A DNA stretch of 64,000 nt from Acidobacteriota bacterium (GTDB taxonomy: Bacteria > Acidobacteriota > Terriglobia > Bryobacterales > Bryobacteraceae), in NCBI GenBank assembly GCA_016185425.1, contig JACPNQ010000043.1, forward strand, positions 248,001 to 312,000, given 5' to 3'. Both the position numbers and the translations under genes were made by a program. Position 1 is the stretch's first letter. Each line of letters begins with the position of its first letter. The notes below the pieces were generated by a model. That model did no database searches. It had not been told where the DNA came from and was given only the letters and a program-made list of their open reading frames with translations. This document shows, piece after piece, positions 1 to 9,431 of this stretch.

Positions 1-3000
1 AGTTACCGGCGACAGTACTACGGCTAGCGGATTCGATGGCGACGGCGCTCCGGCCGCGACGGGCTGGCTGACGGGCCCGAGTCCGGTGGCATAGATGACG
101 ATTGCCTCGCCAGGTCGAGCCGGGGTGCCTGGCTCGGCAAGAGTCACCTGATCGGACCGCACAACAATTCCCTGCCCGCTACCTTGTTGGTTCTTCGTGA
201 AAATACCGGGCTGAGCTGGCGCGACGACAAACGCTTCCGGAACGGAGATCTGATCACGGCGCCGCACGACGACCTGCAGGACGGCGTTCGACTGCAGGCT
301 GAAAGGAAGCTGCGCGTTGATCTGCCCGGGACTCGCGAAGAGAATCGGCAAAGGCTCTCCGCCGAGAAGAACTTCCGTTCCCTCCGACTCGGTGGGCAGA
401 GGCAAAGGATTCGAGCCGGTTGTACGTTCGGAGAGGTTTGTTCCGTACAGAGTAACCAGCGACCCCGGAGCAATCGGCACGTCGGCTCGCTGGCTGGCGC
501 CATGGACGACAGCTCCGGCGCGGACGACAGGGGTGGTGCCGGATGGAAGGAACGAGACCTGGCGGTCTATCCGGCCGGCCTGGAGATCGAGGCCCTCGAC
601 GAACACGCCGACGCCGGAGACGGTGACGGGATTCTTTCCGTCGTTCAGAGGCCGCCAGGTTCCGGTCCATCGCCCGTCGCCGAGCGGAACCAACCGGAGA
701 TCGGGATCGCCGTTGTCGAACTTGGCAAATACGGCGGAATTGGCATTGCGTTCGTTACCGCGGACAAGGTTACCGCAATCGTCGATAGCGCGCAGTTCAA
801 TCGGGAACGCCTGTCCGACACGGGCGGTGGCGCCGTCGCCAATCTGCGTGAATGTCAGATTCAGACGCGGAGACCGGCAACTGGCTGCTTCGCGCGTAAG
901 CTGCTTTGCATCGGCGGGAGCGGATGGCGGCAGGACGAACAGTACGCTGACGTTACGAATCGTACCGTCGTCAAAGACAAGCGTTATGGCGCCGCGGCGG
1001 ACGCCGGGAGCGAGGTTGGCGAAGTTGGGCTGAACGATAAGATGCCGCGGGTCGTTGGGCGAGACGGAGGAGTTGGTCGGGAGATGCTTCAGCCACGCCG
1101 CGCCGTCGAAAGTTACGGTGCCACTCGCGTAGGAGATATCGCGGTTGAGCAGATTCGTCACGAGGACTTCCTGCGATGCGGGCGATGTACCGCTGAAGAT
1201 TAAGCCGCTTGGACGGAGGTCGGGACCGGGATTTGCACCCGCGGGCAGGACACGAAGGACGACGGTCACAGATTGGGGCGCCGCATTCGCCGCGGCGACG
1301 CGGATTTGGCCGTAGTAGTCTCCGGCGGCCAGAGTTCTCTGGTCGGCTATGACATCGACTTCGGCGACATCGAAGAGGGGGCGTTCAACCGTATTGGTGC
1401 GGGGCGAGACCCGTAGCCAATTGCCGCCGGACAGGGTTGACGGAGTGGCGCTGAACGTGAGCGTGCCGCCGCCCTCGTTGAGGACGGCGAACGACTGTGC
1501 CAGCGGCTGGCCGCCGCCCGCGACTGCCGTAAACGTCAGCCCGGTTTGGGAGAGGAGGATTTTGGGGTTCGCGGCGGTAACGATGAGCGACACCGGAATG
1601 GTGTGGCGATCCGATCCCGCAGTGATGGCGATGCTGCCGGAATAAGTGCCGGGACGAAGGTTGACGGGGTTGGCCGTGATGCTGAGCGCCTGGAATGTTC
1701 CGGCGGCGAGCGATCCGGAAGCCGGCGTCACGCGAAGCCACGCCTCGCTCGCGGCCGCTTGGAAGGCGGCCGCTCCACTACCTTCGTTGGCGGCGCGGAG
1801 TGTGGCTGTGAGCGGCGGACCGCCTTCAGGCGAATTGAAGTTGATGGGTTGCGTGGAGACGGTGAACCTGGGTCCGGTTGCGTTCACCGTGAGGGTGACG
1901 GGTACATCGGTGCGTGTTGGATTCCCGAATGGCACCGTGATCTCAATGCGCGCCGAGTATGTGCCGGCGGCGAGACCTTCCGTCCGCGCGGTGACGGTGA
2001 GTGCGCCCGGGGTTCGGCCGGCTTCCGGCGAGACACTGAGCCAGTTTCCGCCGGCGGCCTTTGCGGTAAAGGCCAGTGCGGCGGTCGAGCCGCGGATCTC
2101 GATGGCCGCCGCGGTCTCGTTCGCCCCTGCGAGCGCGTTGAGTGACAGCGAGCCAGGGGTGACCCGGTAAGTGGGCGCGGCGGAGCGAATTGCGCGAATG
2201 ATCGAGTAGTAATATTGCGTGAAGTAGAGGTCGCCGTTCCGGCCGAGTGCGAAGTCGCTGGGCGCGACGTCGGCGTCGAGCGGCGGGCCGCCGTCGCCAG
2301 TGTAGCCTGCGGCTGGTCCACCGGCGAGGGTCCGGATTGTGCCGGCGGAATCGACAACGCGGATGCGTGAATTGGTGGCGATGTAGAGGTTGCCTTGGGC
2401 GTCGACGGCGACTCCGTTGACCACGTCCAAACCGGCCGCCGTTGCAGGGCCATTGTCGCCGCTCGATGTGTCCGAACCGTTGCCGGCCACAGTGGAAGCG
2501 GTTCCGGCGCGAGTGACTCTGCGGACCCGGTTATTTCCGGCATCGGAGATGTAGAGATTCCCGGCGAAGTCGAATGCGAGGGCACGCGGATATTGGAGGT
2601 CGGCACGGATCGGCTCCAGGGCAGCACCGGTGGCTGAGATGCGGCGAATGATGCTGTTGGCGCCGTCGGCGATGTGGAGCGTGCCGGCGGAGTCGAAGGC
2701 GAGCGCGACGGGCGCGGAGCCGGGAACGGTGGTGAGCGTTGTCTGCGTGCCGTTTGTCGTGACGCGGTAGACGATGCCTTCTTCCGGCTCGGAGATGTAC
2801 AGGTTTCCCGCAGCGTCGAGGGCGAGGCCGGTGGGGTTCCGGAGCGCGCCGGTTCGGACGGTTTCGATGACGCCGTCGGGGCGGACGCGCCGGATGCGGG
2901 CGTTGCCGCTGTCGGCGAAGTAGAGAGAGCCGTCGGGAGCGTAGGCCATGCCTTGGGGATAGTTGAGTGTCGCTGCGATGGCAGGGCCGCCGTCTCCGGT

Positions 3001-4050
3001 GTAACGGTAGCGGCCGTTTCCGGCGAACACAGTGGCGGCGCCATTCGCTATGCGGCGCACAGTGCGGCTGCCGTTCTCAGTGACGTAGAGCGTACTATCG
3101 GTGGTGAAGGCGATGCCGTGGGGGTTGTTGAACTGGGTATTTGGGACAAAGGCCGTGATGACGCCGGAGGGATCTATGCGCAGAATGCGGCCGGCGCGGA
3201 GGTTGTCGGCGATGAAGATGTTGCCGTTGCGGTCGATGTGAATGGCTTGGGGCTCATTGAGTTGGGCGCGGGTGGCGAGGGCGCCGAGCCCGGCGGTTCC
3301 GGGATCGCCTGTGCCAGCGATGGTTTCGATGATGCCGTTGGCGCGGACGCGGCGAATGCGGTGGGTGGAGCTGTCGGTGATGTAGAGCAGGCCGGCGGCG
3401 TCGACGGCGATGCTGATGGGATCGCTGAGTTTGGACTGAGTGGCGGGGATGCCGTCCTGGCCGACGCCGTCCTCGCCGGTGCCGGCGACGGTTTTGACGA
3501 TGCCGTTGGCGTCGATCTGGCGGACCCGGTCGTTTTCGAATTCTGCGAAATAGAGGATACCGCGGGAGTCGAGCGCGAGGCTCCAGGGTTTGATGTCGGC
3601 GGTGAGGGCGGTGGCGCCGTCCTTGGGATTGTTGCCGCCGCCGGCGATGGTGGTGAGGATACCAGCGCGATCGACACGGAAGATGCGGCCGTTACCGGGG
3701 TCGGCGATGAGGAGGTTGCCCTGGGGATCAAAGGCGACGCCGGTCGGCTGGTCGAGCTCGGCCTGAACGGCCGGGATGTTGTCGCCGGAGTACCCTTGAA
3801 TGCCGTTGCCGGCATAGGCGGTGAGGATGCCGCGTGTGTCGATACGGAGGACGATGTGATTTTGAGGGTCGGCGATGAAGAGGTTGCCAGCGGCGTCGGC
3901 GACGATCGATTCGACGGGCCCGATGGGGGCTTGGAGGGCTGGGATTGGGGTGGGTGGGAAGATCCAGGCGGTGCCGGCGATGGTTTCGACGAACGACTGC
4001 GCGGTGAGGGTGATTGCTACAAAGGCGAGAGTAAGCAGAATGCGTGGCAT
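1..4050 (-). CDS. Giant secreted NHL-repeat / BACON-like protein with TIGR03437-type C-terminus (partial, 3' end outside window)
   Basis: The frame is open from an ATG at 4050 to the left edge, 1350 codons without a stop, so the end is missing. A short signal peptide (MPRILLTLAFVAITLTAQ) is followed by about a dozen NHL-type propeller units, each with a core like GNLYIADxxNxRIRRV and an AGTG/AGNG turn. Next come about four Ig-like modules with NWLSVSPEAG and GLAAGTYS signatures, as in BACON-type repeats. The C-terminal part carries GSLVTLYGTNLS and ILFASPGQINAQLPF, characteristic of the TIGR03437 family common in Solibacter-like bacteria. It probably acts outside the cell or at the surface; the ligand is unknown. 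It is last in an operon that begins at 11264, 42 nt after the preceding gene. The extensive open frames on the opposite strand are shadows of this repetitive GC-rich gene. Confidence 0.85.
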   Translation of the reverse strand, partial: MPRILLTLAFVAITLTAQSFVETIAGTAWIFPPTPIPALQAPIGPVESIVADAAGNLFIADPQNHIVLRIDTRGILTAYAGNGIQGYSGDNIPAVQAELDQPTGVAFDPQGNLLIADPGNGRIFRVDRAGILTTIAGGGNNPKDGATALTADIKPWSLALDSRGILYFAEFENDRVRQIDANGIVKTVAGTGEDGVGQDGIPATQSKLSDPISIAVDAAGLLYITDSSTHRIRRVRANGIIETIAGTGDPGTAGLGALATRAQLNEPQAIHIDRNGNIFIADNLRAGRILRIDPSGVITAFVPNTQFNNPHGIAFTTDSTLYVTENGSRTVRRIANGAATVFAGNGRYRYTGDGGPAIAATLNYPQGMAYAPDGSLYFADSGNARIRRVRPDGVIETVRTGALRNPTGLALDAAGNLYISEPEEGIVYRVTTNGTQTTLTTVPGSAPVALAFDSAGTLHIADGANSIIRRISATGAALEPIRADLQYPRALAFDFAGNLYISDAGNNRVRRVTRAGTASTVAGNGSDTSSGDNGPATAAGLDVVNGVAVDAQGNLYIATNSRIRVVDSAGTIRTLAGGPAAGYTGDGGPPLDADVAPSDFALGRNGDLYFTQYYYSIIRAIRSAAPTYRVTPGSLSLNALAGANETAAAIEIRGSTAALAFTAKAAGGNWLSVSPEAGRTPGALTVTARTEGLAAGTYSARIEITVPFGNPTRTDVPVTLTVNATGPRFTVSTQPINFNSPEGGPPLTATLRAANEGSGAAAFQAAASEAWLRVTPASGSLAAGTFQALSITANPVNLRPGTYSGSIAITAGSDRHTIPVSLIVTAANPKILLSQTGLTFTAVAGGGQPLAQSFAVLNEGGGTLTFSATPSTLSGGNWLRVSPRTNTVERPLFDVAEVDVIADQRTLAAGDYYGQIRVAAANAAPQSVTVVLRVLPAGANPGPDLRPSGLIFSGTSPASQEVLVTNLLNRDISYASGTVTFDGAAWLKHLPTNSSVSPNDPRHLIVQPNFANLAPGVRRGAITLVFDDGTIRNVSVLFVLPPSAPADAKQLTREAASCRSPRLNLTFTQIGDGATARVGQAFPIELRAIDDCGNLVRGNERNANSAVFAKFDNGDPDLRLVPLGDGRWTGTWRPLNDGKNPVTVSGVGVFVEGLDLQAGRIDRQVSFLPSGTTPVVRAGAVVHGASQRADVPIAPGSLVTLYGTNLSERTTGSNPLPLPTESEGTEVLLGGEPLPILFASPGQINAQLPFSLQSNAVLQVVVRRRDQISVPEAFVVAPAQPGIFTKNQQGSGQGIVVRSDQVTLAEPGTPARPGEAIVIYATGLGPVSQPVAAGAPSPSNPLAVVLSPVT

Positions 4051-4092
4051 GGAACGCTCACCCCGTTACGCGGATTCTACCGGATTAAGCCA

Positions 4093-5316
4093 TCAGCAAC
4101 CACTGTTATACCCGGCGATTTCTCGGGTCCGGGAATGCGAATCGTATGCACACTCCGCGAGGATGGCCGGCGGAAGAGCGTTGCGTTCCAACAGGTCCGC
4201 GGCAGCAAACCATCGGCACTCGGAGCATGGTGTGAACGCAAAGATCTGCAGCAGCGCTTGCACGGCCAGTTCATGATCGCGATGCTTCTCGACGAGATTC
4301 CGGAGTCCGACACCTTGGCGATGCATAATCTCTAAGTCTGACTCCGCGAGGAACCAGGAGAGCGCCGTTCCAAGATCGTTGCCCAGTAGTTCAATGCCGA
4401 AGTCCCGGTTCGGGGATTGCGCGTGCCAGAGCCGCCGGGCGATGGCGGCAGATTCTGGAGGCATCGCCCTTGCAAGAGCTTGTATCGCCGCGCGTTCGTG
4501 ATCGGTTCCGACGACCTCGACTATCGGAGCTGTGTCGAGCGGATATTTCGCGTTCCAGAAAATGGGCAGGAGCGAGGGATTGCGAGTGCGCTCGAACGCC
4601 TCGGCGGCTTCGCGAAGACTTTGACTATCCGCCCGATCTCCCCAGTGGCGCAGTTGAGATCGACTGTAAGATCCAAGTTGATCTAGGAGAGCGCTGAAAT
4701 CTTCCGGCGGCCGCATTTGGGTGGAGGGAGCCGATTCTTTTTCAGCAACCGCCCGATACGCTTCCAAATGCCGATTCGATTGCGCGACGGCATTTAGGGC
4801 ATTGCGGACCTCCTCATCTCCGCACTCATTGCAGGCGCGAGCGAAGAGCCAGCCCGCCTTTACGTCCAACGAGGGATCGGTGAGCAGTTCGCCAATCTTC
4901 TCCGCCGCAAAGAGGAAACCCGGAATGCCATCGAGATCCACAAACGAAATTCCAAGGCATTCTCCAAACTCCGGGCCCGGCCGATAGTGCTGGTAGAGGA
5001 GTTCCCTGGCCCGCTTGTTTCCGTCCTGCGCAAGGCAACCAGCAAGTGTGAAGCGGTGCCAGCCGTCGCCGTTGTCATGTACTTCCGCGAGACCTTCAAG
5101 AATACGGTCAAAGTAGAATTCCCGGTCCGGAAGAAGGTTCAGGAAGTTGTAAAAGTAGGCGGCGCGGGTTCCGTCGAAGGTAAGGTCATGCGCCCGATTA
5201 TGCAGACACATGTCGAGGATGATGTCGCGGAAATCCGAAACATCGTGCGCAAGCGCGTACTGCACTGCCTTGCCACGGCCAGTGTTAAGCAAGCGCTGGA
5301 ATTCGGCAGCCGTCAA
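4093..5316 (-). CDS. Unrecognised 407-aa protein, helical-repeat-like
   Basis: I do not recognise a named family. The protein is rich in Leu, Ala, Glu and Arg, has no signal peptide or membrane segment, and contains alternating helical stretches with spaced Trp/Cys residues (for example NECGDEEVRNAL and LRHWGDRAD). That pattern suggests a HEAT- or TPR-like solenoid, but this is inference. Its TTG start overlaps the TGA stop of the upstream gene (TTGA), so translation is probably coupled. No in-frame ATG lies close upstream. It is the only apparently cytoplasmic product in this otherwise exported operon. Confidence 0.7.
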   Translation of the reverse strand: MTAAEFQRLLNTGRGKAVQYALAHDVSDFRDIILDMCLHNRAHDLTFDGTRAAYFYNFLNLLPDREFYFDRILEGLAEVHDNGDGWHRFTLAGCLAQDGNKRARELLYQHYRPGPEFGECLGISFVDLDGIPGFLFAAEKIGELLTDPSLDVKAGWLFARACNECGDEEVRNALNAVAQSNRHLEAYRAVAEKESAPSTQMRPPEDFSALLDQLGSYSRSQLRHWGDRADSQSLREAAEAFERTRNPSLLPIFWNAKYPLDTAPIVEVVGTDHERAAIQALARAMPPESAAIARRLWHAQSPNRDFGIELLGNDLGTALSWFLAESDLEIMHRQGVGLRNLVEKHRDHELAVQALLQIFAFTPCSECRWFAAADLLERNALPPAILAECAYDSHSRTREIAGYNSGC

Positions 5317-8114
5317 AACAGCGGCCGCGCCTCATAAAGGACCAGATCGTCATCTACGGTCCCGGCGAGGAAATAGACCGTCCCATCGTCGCGGAAGTCG
5401 ATGGAGTTGATGCGCTGGAAATAGTCCCCTTCCGCGGTCGGACGGAAGAGGTTTACCACCTGATACATCTTCTCCCCGCGACGGACAATGAGAAAGTTAT
5501 TCCCGCCGTTCGAGTGCTGGAAGAGCAAGTCGCCGTTGCGATTCGATTCTTGCGTCACGACCGTCGTCGCCACCTGGCCGCTCGGCATGATGGTCGAGTT
5601 GTTGACGATGATTTCCCAATGATCGCCGGCCCATTCGCAGAGAATGGTGCCGTTGGGGATGTTGAGGCCCGCAAACAACTTCCCTCCCCCGGCCCGATGG
5701 AGGTTGGCGATGCCGTTGATCAGATGCGGCCCAACGCGCGTCGTGTTGGGGACGGCGATCTCCTTCCAGTTCGCACCGTCATAGGTGTAGAGAATCGGAA
5801 TCGTGACGTTGCGGAACCGTAGTGAGATTAATACCCGGCCTTCGTCATTGAACGCGAAGCTGTCGTAGCCGCTGGCGATGCGGCCGTCAAGCGTGCTCGC
5901 GGTGGCCGCGGTGGCGCTATAGATGAGGAGTTCCTTGGGCTCGGCCGCGCCGGCCGGATGCAAGTAGATGCGCGAGTCGCCAGCGCTGGTCGATGCCGTG
6001 TAGAGCATGTCGCCCCTGGAGTTCACGTCGACAGTGCCGGGCGCGTTCACGGTGATGGCGCCGACGCGGAGCGGGAAGCGCAGGATCAGCTCTGGCGGAC
6101 CATCCCCGTTTATACGGGCGAGGCCGGAACCGGTCGTGAAATAAATATCGCCCTGCGGCGATTTGCGCACGTTCCAGGTGCCGCCATGGGAGGCGCCAAA
6201 CCACATGGTGTTGTTGCCCCACAGGCGTTCGCCATAGGGCATGACGGTGCGCGGACCGTCGGCCGAGATCTCGACGATCGACCCGCTGGATCCGCCGGAG
6301 TAGACATGGGGCCGGCCACTGCGCGCACCGCCGATGAAGTTGACGATGTTATGCGGGGCACGAATGGCGGCGCGGTCGCCGGAGCGAAGGACGATGCGCG
6401 GCTGGTCGAGGCCGAGTTGGACGAGCATCATGTTGGAGCGGTCGCCGCGCAGGTAGGCGAAGAACTCGCCCCGGGTGTTGATGGCGCCGCTTTCGACATC
6501 CTGAATCGTTTCTCCGTCGACCTTGTCATTCGTATAGCGGATCAACGGTTTCGGGTCACCCGCGGGCGGCCAGAGCCAGATGCCGTTCCCTTTGTTGTTG
6601 AAAGGATTCGTATGCAGCAGCGTGCCGTGCAGTGGATGATGCCACAAGATACCGCTCTGCGAAGTAACCTGGAGACTCTCTAACTTACCGTCCGGCAGCC
6701 AGCGTACGAAGTAGGTGTTGTTGTTATTCAGGACGACACACAACGCCACCGTTCCATCCTCGTCGATCCAAAACGCCGGATGATTGCCGCGCCCGCCGGC
6801 GAAACTACGAACCGTGGATCCGAGGAGCGCATCACCGATTCCGATCAGCCGTGTACGCGAGGCGCCAAATGTGTGCCGGAAGAAGACGCGATTAGCTCCG
6901 GCGGTAACGCTGTACACCGCGGTTCCCTTCCCGTCCACGCCGAAATCGCCGTCGATGGTGAAGGCGCCTGTGATGCCCGGCAACGTTTCGCTGGTGTTCA
7001 CCAGAATGTCGCTATAGCGCCCTTCATTGCCAAGGAACAGGCCCGTATAACCGGTGGTGTTGTTCTCAAACCGGAAGTTGGCGCGGAGCAGCATGTACCC
7101 GGCATCGTTGAACGAGTTGCGCGTAAGAACCATGCCGCTGGTGGCTTCAGTGCCGGCCAGCAGCGGCGTGTTGTTCGAAAGGTGATTGTAGACGCCTTCT
7201 TTGTCCCCGACGTTGATCTGCGCGCCATTGATATTGGTGTCCTCATAACTTAGGACACGGCCGGTGCGAGTAATCGAATGCGCGCGGAACTCTGTCGTAT
7301 AACTGCCGATCACAAAGCGATTCTGACCGCCGGTCGACACTATCTTGTACGTGCCGGCGTTGTAATCGAAATTGACGAGGCCGTTGGCGACGCCGTCAAG
7401 CGACGCATTGAAGAAGAAGGTACCGTCGTCGGAAGGCCAGATCATGGTTGGCTTGGCCCGGATCTCAAATTCCGATTTCCAATCGCGGTCACGCGAATAA
7501 ATGCGGCGGAGCTCATAGCTCTTGGGAACCTGCACATCAATGGGTGCGGTGACCACCCATTGCCGCTGCAGCCCGGTCTGCACATCGCCATAGCTATAGG
7601 TGCCGAGCACCATAGCGCCGCCCTCGGACACTCCGGAGAGCATGCCGGCGGTATCTATGCGCGCCACCTGGCTCGTGCCGAGACGGTAGTTCAGCACCGA
7701 CCAGGCGAACCCCACACCTGGAATCGCGGTACCGTTGGCATCGAAGGCGGTGGCCGAGAATCGCTGCTGCTTACCGACCTCCAGCGTCACGCGCTGTGGT
7801 GAAATTTCGACGCGGCTGGGGATGGTCTGGATCGCCGCCTCCGAAAATAGCGATCCGCTGCGCGCCTGGACGCGAACGGTGCCGAGGCTGCGCGCCGTGA
7901 GTACGCCGAAGGAATCGATGGAGGCGAACGCGACGTTGTTCGTGCTCCAAGTCACGCCACCGTTGGGAATGGGATTTCCCTGTGCGTCGCGAACGATGGC
8001 CCGAAACTGCAGGGTGCGGCCGACCAGCACCTGGGTGGCGTCTGAAAGAATCTGGATGGACGCCTGCCCATATGCGGCGGAGGCGAGCAGTAGCGATGCC
8101 AATAGGAGGCGCAC
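5313..8114 (-). CDS. Secreted protein with two Ig-like (BIG2-type) domains and NxxGxxxF repeats
   Basis: The 933-aa product begins with a signal peptide (MRLLLASLLLASAAYG). Two bacterial Ig-like domains follow at about residues 20-100 and 102-195; the second starts near VEISPQRVTLEVGKQQRFSA. The remainder carries spaced motifs of the NxxGxxxF type (NDAGYMLLRANF, NTRGEFFAYL, NDEGRVLISLRF, NRNGDLLFQHS), as in tandem-repeat or propeller-like surface proteins. An exported binding or structural role is inferred; no catalytic motif is visible. It starts 3 nt after the DUF1501 gene stops and ends overlapping the next gene by 4 nt, so it is part of the five-gene operon. Confidence 0.8.
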   Translation of the reverse strand: MRLLLASLLLASAAYGQASIQILSDATQVLVGRTLQFRAIVRDAQGNPIPNGGVTWSTNNVAFASIDSFGVLTARSLGTVRVQARSGSLFSEAAIQTIPSRVEISPQRVTLEVGKQQRFSATAFDANGTAIPGVGFAWSVLNYRLGTSQVARIDTAGMLSGVSEGGAMVLGTYSYGDVQTGLQRQWVVTAPIDVQVPKSYELRRIYSRDRDWKSEFEIRAKPTMIWPSDDGTFFFNASLDGVANGLVNFDYNAGTYKIVSTGGQNRFVIGSYTTEFRAHSITRTGRVLSYEDTNINGAQINVGDKEGVYNHLSNNTPLLAGTEATSGMVLTRNSFNDAGYMLLRANFRFENNTTGYTGLFLGNEGRYSDILVNTSETLPGITGAFTIDGDFGVDGKGTAVYSVTAGANRVFFRHTFGASRTRLIGIGDALLGSTVRSFAGGRGNHPAFWIDEDGTVALCVVLNNNNTYFVRWLPDGKLESLQVTSQSGILWHHPLHGTLLHTNPFNNKGNGIWLWPPAGDPKPLIRYTNDKVDGETIQDVESGAINTRGEFFAYLRGDRSNMMLVQLGLDQPRIVLRSGDRAAIRAPHNIVNFIGGARSGRPHVYSGGSSGSIVEISADGPRTVMPYGERLWGNNTMWFGASHGGTWNVRKSPQGDIYFTTGSGLARINGDGPPELILRFPLRVGAITVNAPGTVDVNSRGDMLYTASTSAGDSRIYLHPAGAAEPKELLIYSATAATASTLDGRIASGYDSFAFNDEGRVLISLRFRNVTIPILYTYDGANWKEIAVPNTTRVGPHLINGIANLHRAGGGKLFAGLNIPNGTILCEWAGDHWEIIVNNSTIMPSGQVATTVVTQESNRNGDLLFQHSNGGNNFLIVRRGEKMYQVVNLFRPTAEGDYFQRINSIDFRDDGTVYFLAGTVDDDLVLYEARPLF

Positions 8115-8117
8115 GCG

Positions 8118-9425
8118 TCAGCCCCAGAACTCGTCGATCGGATTAAATGTGCCGTCCTTGGCGCCAACGATGAAGTCGTAGCGGCGCCGGGAAGGGGTAT
8201 CCAGCACGCTCTTCGTCCAGTCGACTCCGATGGCGGAATAGATGCTGGCCGTGACGTCTTCGGGATAGATGGGGCGGTTGCCGGACCAGCCGAAATCGGT
8301 AATGACCGAACCCTGCGCATCCGTGGCGCCGATGATGCGGTTGCCGCGAATGCCGCCACCCATCATGGCGATCGATTGCACATTGCGGTAGTGATCGCGG
8401 CCGGAGCGGGAATTCAGCGGGCCTGGCGTACGCCCGAACTCACCCATCACGACAATGAGTGTTTCCTTGAATTCGCCCGACGCTTTCAGATCGTCGGCGA
8501 GCGCGCTGACGGCCATGTCGAGATCGCGCGTGAGCGTGTAGATGCTGGTCGCGGCGGTGAACTGGCTGTCGTGGAGATCCCATCCGCCCTGCGTAATGTT
8601 GAAGAAGATAGCCCCGTTGTTGGCCCGAATCGCGTTCCGGGCGACGATAGCCGCGCGGCCGACGCCGTTGGCGCCATAGCGGTTTTCATCGTCGACGGAG
8701 AACTTGAATACCTGATCGACCGCATCGTTGTACATCATGGCGCGGGCGCGGGCGTAGTAGCCGGCGTAGGCTGCCATGGCTTCATTCATGGGGATCTGGC
8801 GGAGCGGCGCGTCGAGTGCTTCGAGCAGGCCGAAGCGCCTGTTAAAACGGTCCATCGACTGCGCCACGGCACCAAAATGGTTGTGTGAAAGCGTGGTGAT
8901 TCCGGTGCGTGTGGCTGGCGGCATCATCGGCTCAAACAAACCGCCCAGGAACTTGGCGCCCTGCAGGCCGGTTTGATTGAAGCTCAGGAACGGCGGCAGA
9001 ATACCGTTGCTACCCTTTTCACGGGCGACGACGGCGCCGATGTGTGGCGTCTCACCGGCAAGCGCGGGATTCTGCGAATGCGCCGTCTGCATGTAGAACT
9101 GGGCGCGCTCGTGCGCCGCCTCCCAGCCGGCCGCGGAGCGCACGATGAGCAGATCGCTGAAGTGTCTTGCCAGCCTCGGGAAGTAGCGGTTGGAGTAGGC
9201 AAAGGGGCCGGATTGGCGAAGGTCTACGTCACGTGGATTCCACGGGCCGTCCTTGGGATCAAACGTATCGAGGTGGCTGGGACCGCCGTTCAGATTGAAG
9301 AAAACGACGGCGCGCGCGGTACCGCGCGGCGTGACGCCGCGACCGGCGATCTCTTCGGCGCGAAGCAAGGAGGCGCCGGCGGCGGAGCCAAATAAAAAGT
9401 GGCGGCGTGTGGCGTGCATCGGCAT
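8118..9425 (-). CDS. DUF1501 family protein, Tat-exported
   Basis: The 435-aa protein starts with a twin-arginine signal (TRRHFLFGSAAG). It then shows the DUF1501 hallmarks NLNGGPSHLDTFDPKDG and, near the C-terminus, VMGEFGRTPG and RDHYRNVQS. DUF1501 proteins share the alkaline-phosphatase/sulfatase fold, but no substrate is established. The gene lies 6 nt downstream of a DUF1549/DUF1553 gene, the usual pairing in Planctomycetes and Acidobacteriota. Two closely spaced ATGs (9425 and 9419) follow a GAGGAAGG ribosome binding site, and either could be used. Confidence 0.9.
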   Translation of the reverse strand: MPMHATRRHFLFGSAAGASLLRAEEIAGRGVTPRGTARAVVFFNLNGGPSHLDTFDPKDGPWNPRDVDLRQSGPFAYSNRYFPRLARHFSDLLIVRSAAGWEAAHERAQFYMQTAHSQNPALAGETPHIGAVVAREKGSNGILPPFLSFNQTGLQGAKFLGGLFEPMMPPATRTGITTLSHNHFGAVAQSMDRFNRRFGLLEALDAPLRQIPMNEAMAAYAGYYARARAMMYNDAVDQVFKFSVDDENRYGANGVGRAAIVARNAIRANNGAIFFNITQGGWDLHDSQFTAATSIYTLTRDLDMAVSALADDLKASGEFKETLIVVMGEFGRTPGPLNSRSGRDHYRNVQSIAMMGGGIRGNRIIGATDAQGSVITDFGWSGNRPIYPEDVTASIYSAIGVDWTKSVLDTPSRRRYDFIVGAKDGTFNPIDEFWG

Positions 9426-9431
9426 CCTTCC

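Noticed and set aside
184..4335. Long plus-strand open frames (339, 199, 174 and 553 codons) opposite the giant propeller gene
   Set aside because: The minus-strand frame encodes clear NHL, BACON-like and TIGR03437 motifs for 1350 codons; the plus-strand translations are low-complexity shadows.
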